A stretch of 64,000 nucleotides of DNA from Planctomycetaceae bacterium (GTDB lineage Bacteria; Planctomycetota; Planctomycetia; Planctomycetales; Planctomycetaceae), in contig JABISG010000096.1 in the NCBI GenBank assembly GCA_018699955.1, positions 21,979 to 85,978 on the forward strand. Direction: 5' to 3'. Both the position numbers and the translations under genes were made by a program. Shown here piece by piece: positions 63,967-64,000 of the stretch. Every line of letters starts with the position of its first letter. Positions within the stretch are counted from its first letter, which is position 1. The notes beneath the pieces were generated by a model. It was given only the letters and a program-made list of their open reading frames with translations, was not told the DNA's origin and did no database searches.

Positions 63967-64000
63967 CTACGGCAAAACACGCCCCGCGATCCACAAGGAG

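Noticed and set aside
1..64000. tRNA, rRNA, CRISPR array, transposase, integrase
   Set aside because: No matching cloverleaf, spaced repeat array or recombinase motifs were recognised on either strand by eye; a dedicated search could still find a tRNA.

Overview
The window looks like a chromosomal stretch of a planctomycete (phylum Planctomycetota, most likely order Planctomycetales). The evidence is the combination of families typical of that group: a DUF1559-type secreted protein, DUF1571, Tat-exported Gfo/Idh/MocA and sugar-isomerase proteins, a prenyltransferase/squalene-oxidase repeat protein, a Ycf46-like AAA+ ATPase, a very long stand-alone secretin, a PASTA-less Ser/Thr kinase with a C-terminal membrane anchor, and several dispersed palindromic intergenic repeats. 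Base composition is moderately GC-rich and even. No rRNA, tRNA, CRISPR array, transposase or integrase was recognised. Genus or species cannot be fixed from the sequence alone.

Layout. 0-10.7 kb: a lipoprotein cut by the window edge, a PilZ-like protein, a membrane TPR-like protein, rluD, an FAH-family hydrolase, an orphan beta-type DNA methyltransferase, an M3 oligopeptidase and an exported lipase-like hydrolase. 10.7-25.9 kb: catabolic and housekeeping genes (DUF1559 protein and xdhC divergent; amidohydrolase; two Gfo/Idh/MocA oxidoreductases; a prenyltransferase-repeat protein; a GH10-like protein without its catalytic motif; purC; Ser/Thr kinase; clpS; parA; a Tat-exported TIM-barrel isomerase). 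25.9-28.4 kb: a retron-like locus consisting of a structured intergenic RNA candidate, a 58-bp perfect palindrome, a reverse transcriptase with retron hallmark motifs and a membrane protein 40 bp downstream. 28.7-35.4 kb: an envelope cluster (giant secretin, lipoprotein, BON-domain protein, small exported protein). 35.7-39.9 kb: leftward block of an SGNH hydrolase, a pentapeptide-repeat/TIR protein and a Ycf46-like AAA+ ATPase. 40-51.6 kb: membrane MutS-like ATPase, site-2 protease, mtaB, STAS-domain protein, tmk, scpB, DUF1571 protein, panC and lgt. 52-54.2 kb: three small exported proteins, two of them Cys-rich with a shared N-terminal motif. 54.7-59.2 kb: a type II topoisomerase pair (A then B subunit). 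59.2-64 kb: small membrane protein, VOC protein, YunC-like DUF1805 protein, a lipoprotein gene interrupted by an in-frame TGA, and an exported ankyrin-repeat protein.

The most interesting part is 26.0-28.4 kb. The reverse transcriptase has the retron NAxxH motif (NARRH), a YADD active site and a VTG-like motif (VAG). Upstream lies a 168-nt segment bounded by 16-nt complementary ends, with internal hairpins including a 16-bp stem, which is the architecture of a retron msr-msd RNA with a1/a2 arms. The downstream two-segment membrane protein is a candidate effector. The second interesting locus is the TIR protein and its AAA+ neighbour. All functional statements beyond visible motifs are inference from families; no database search was possible.
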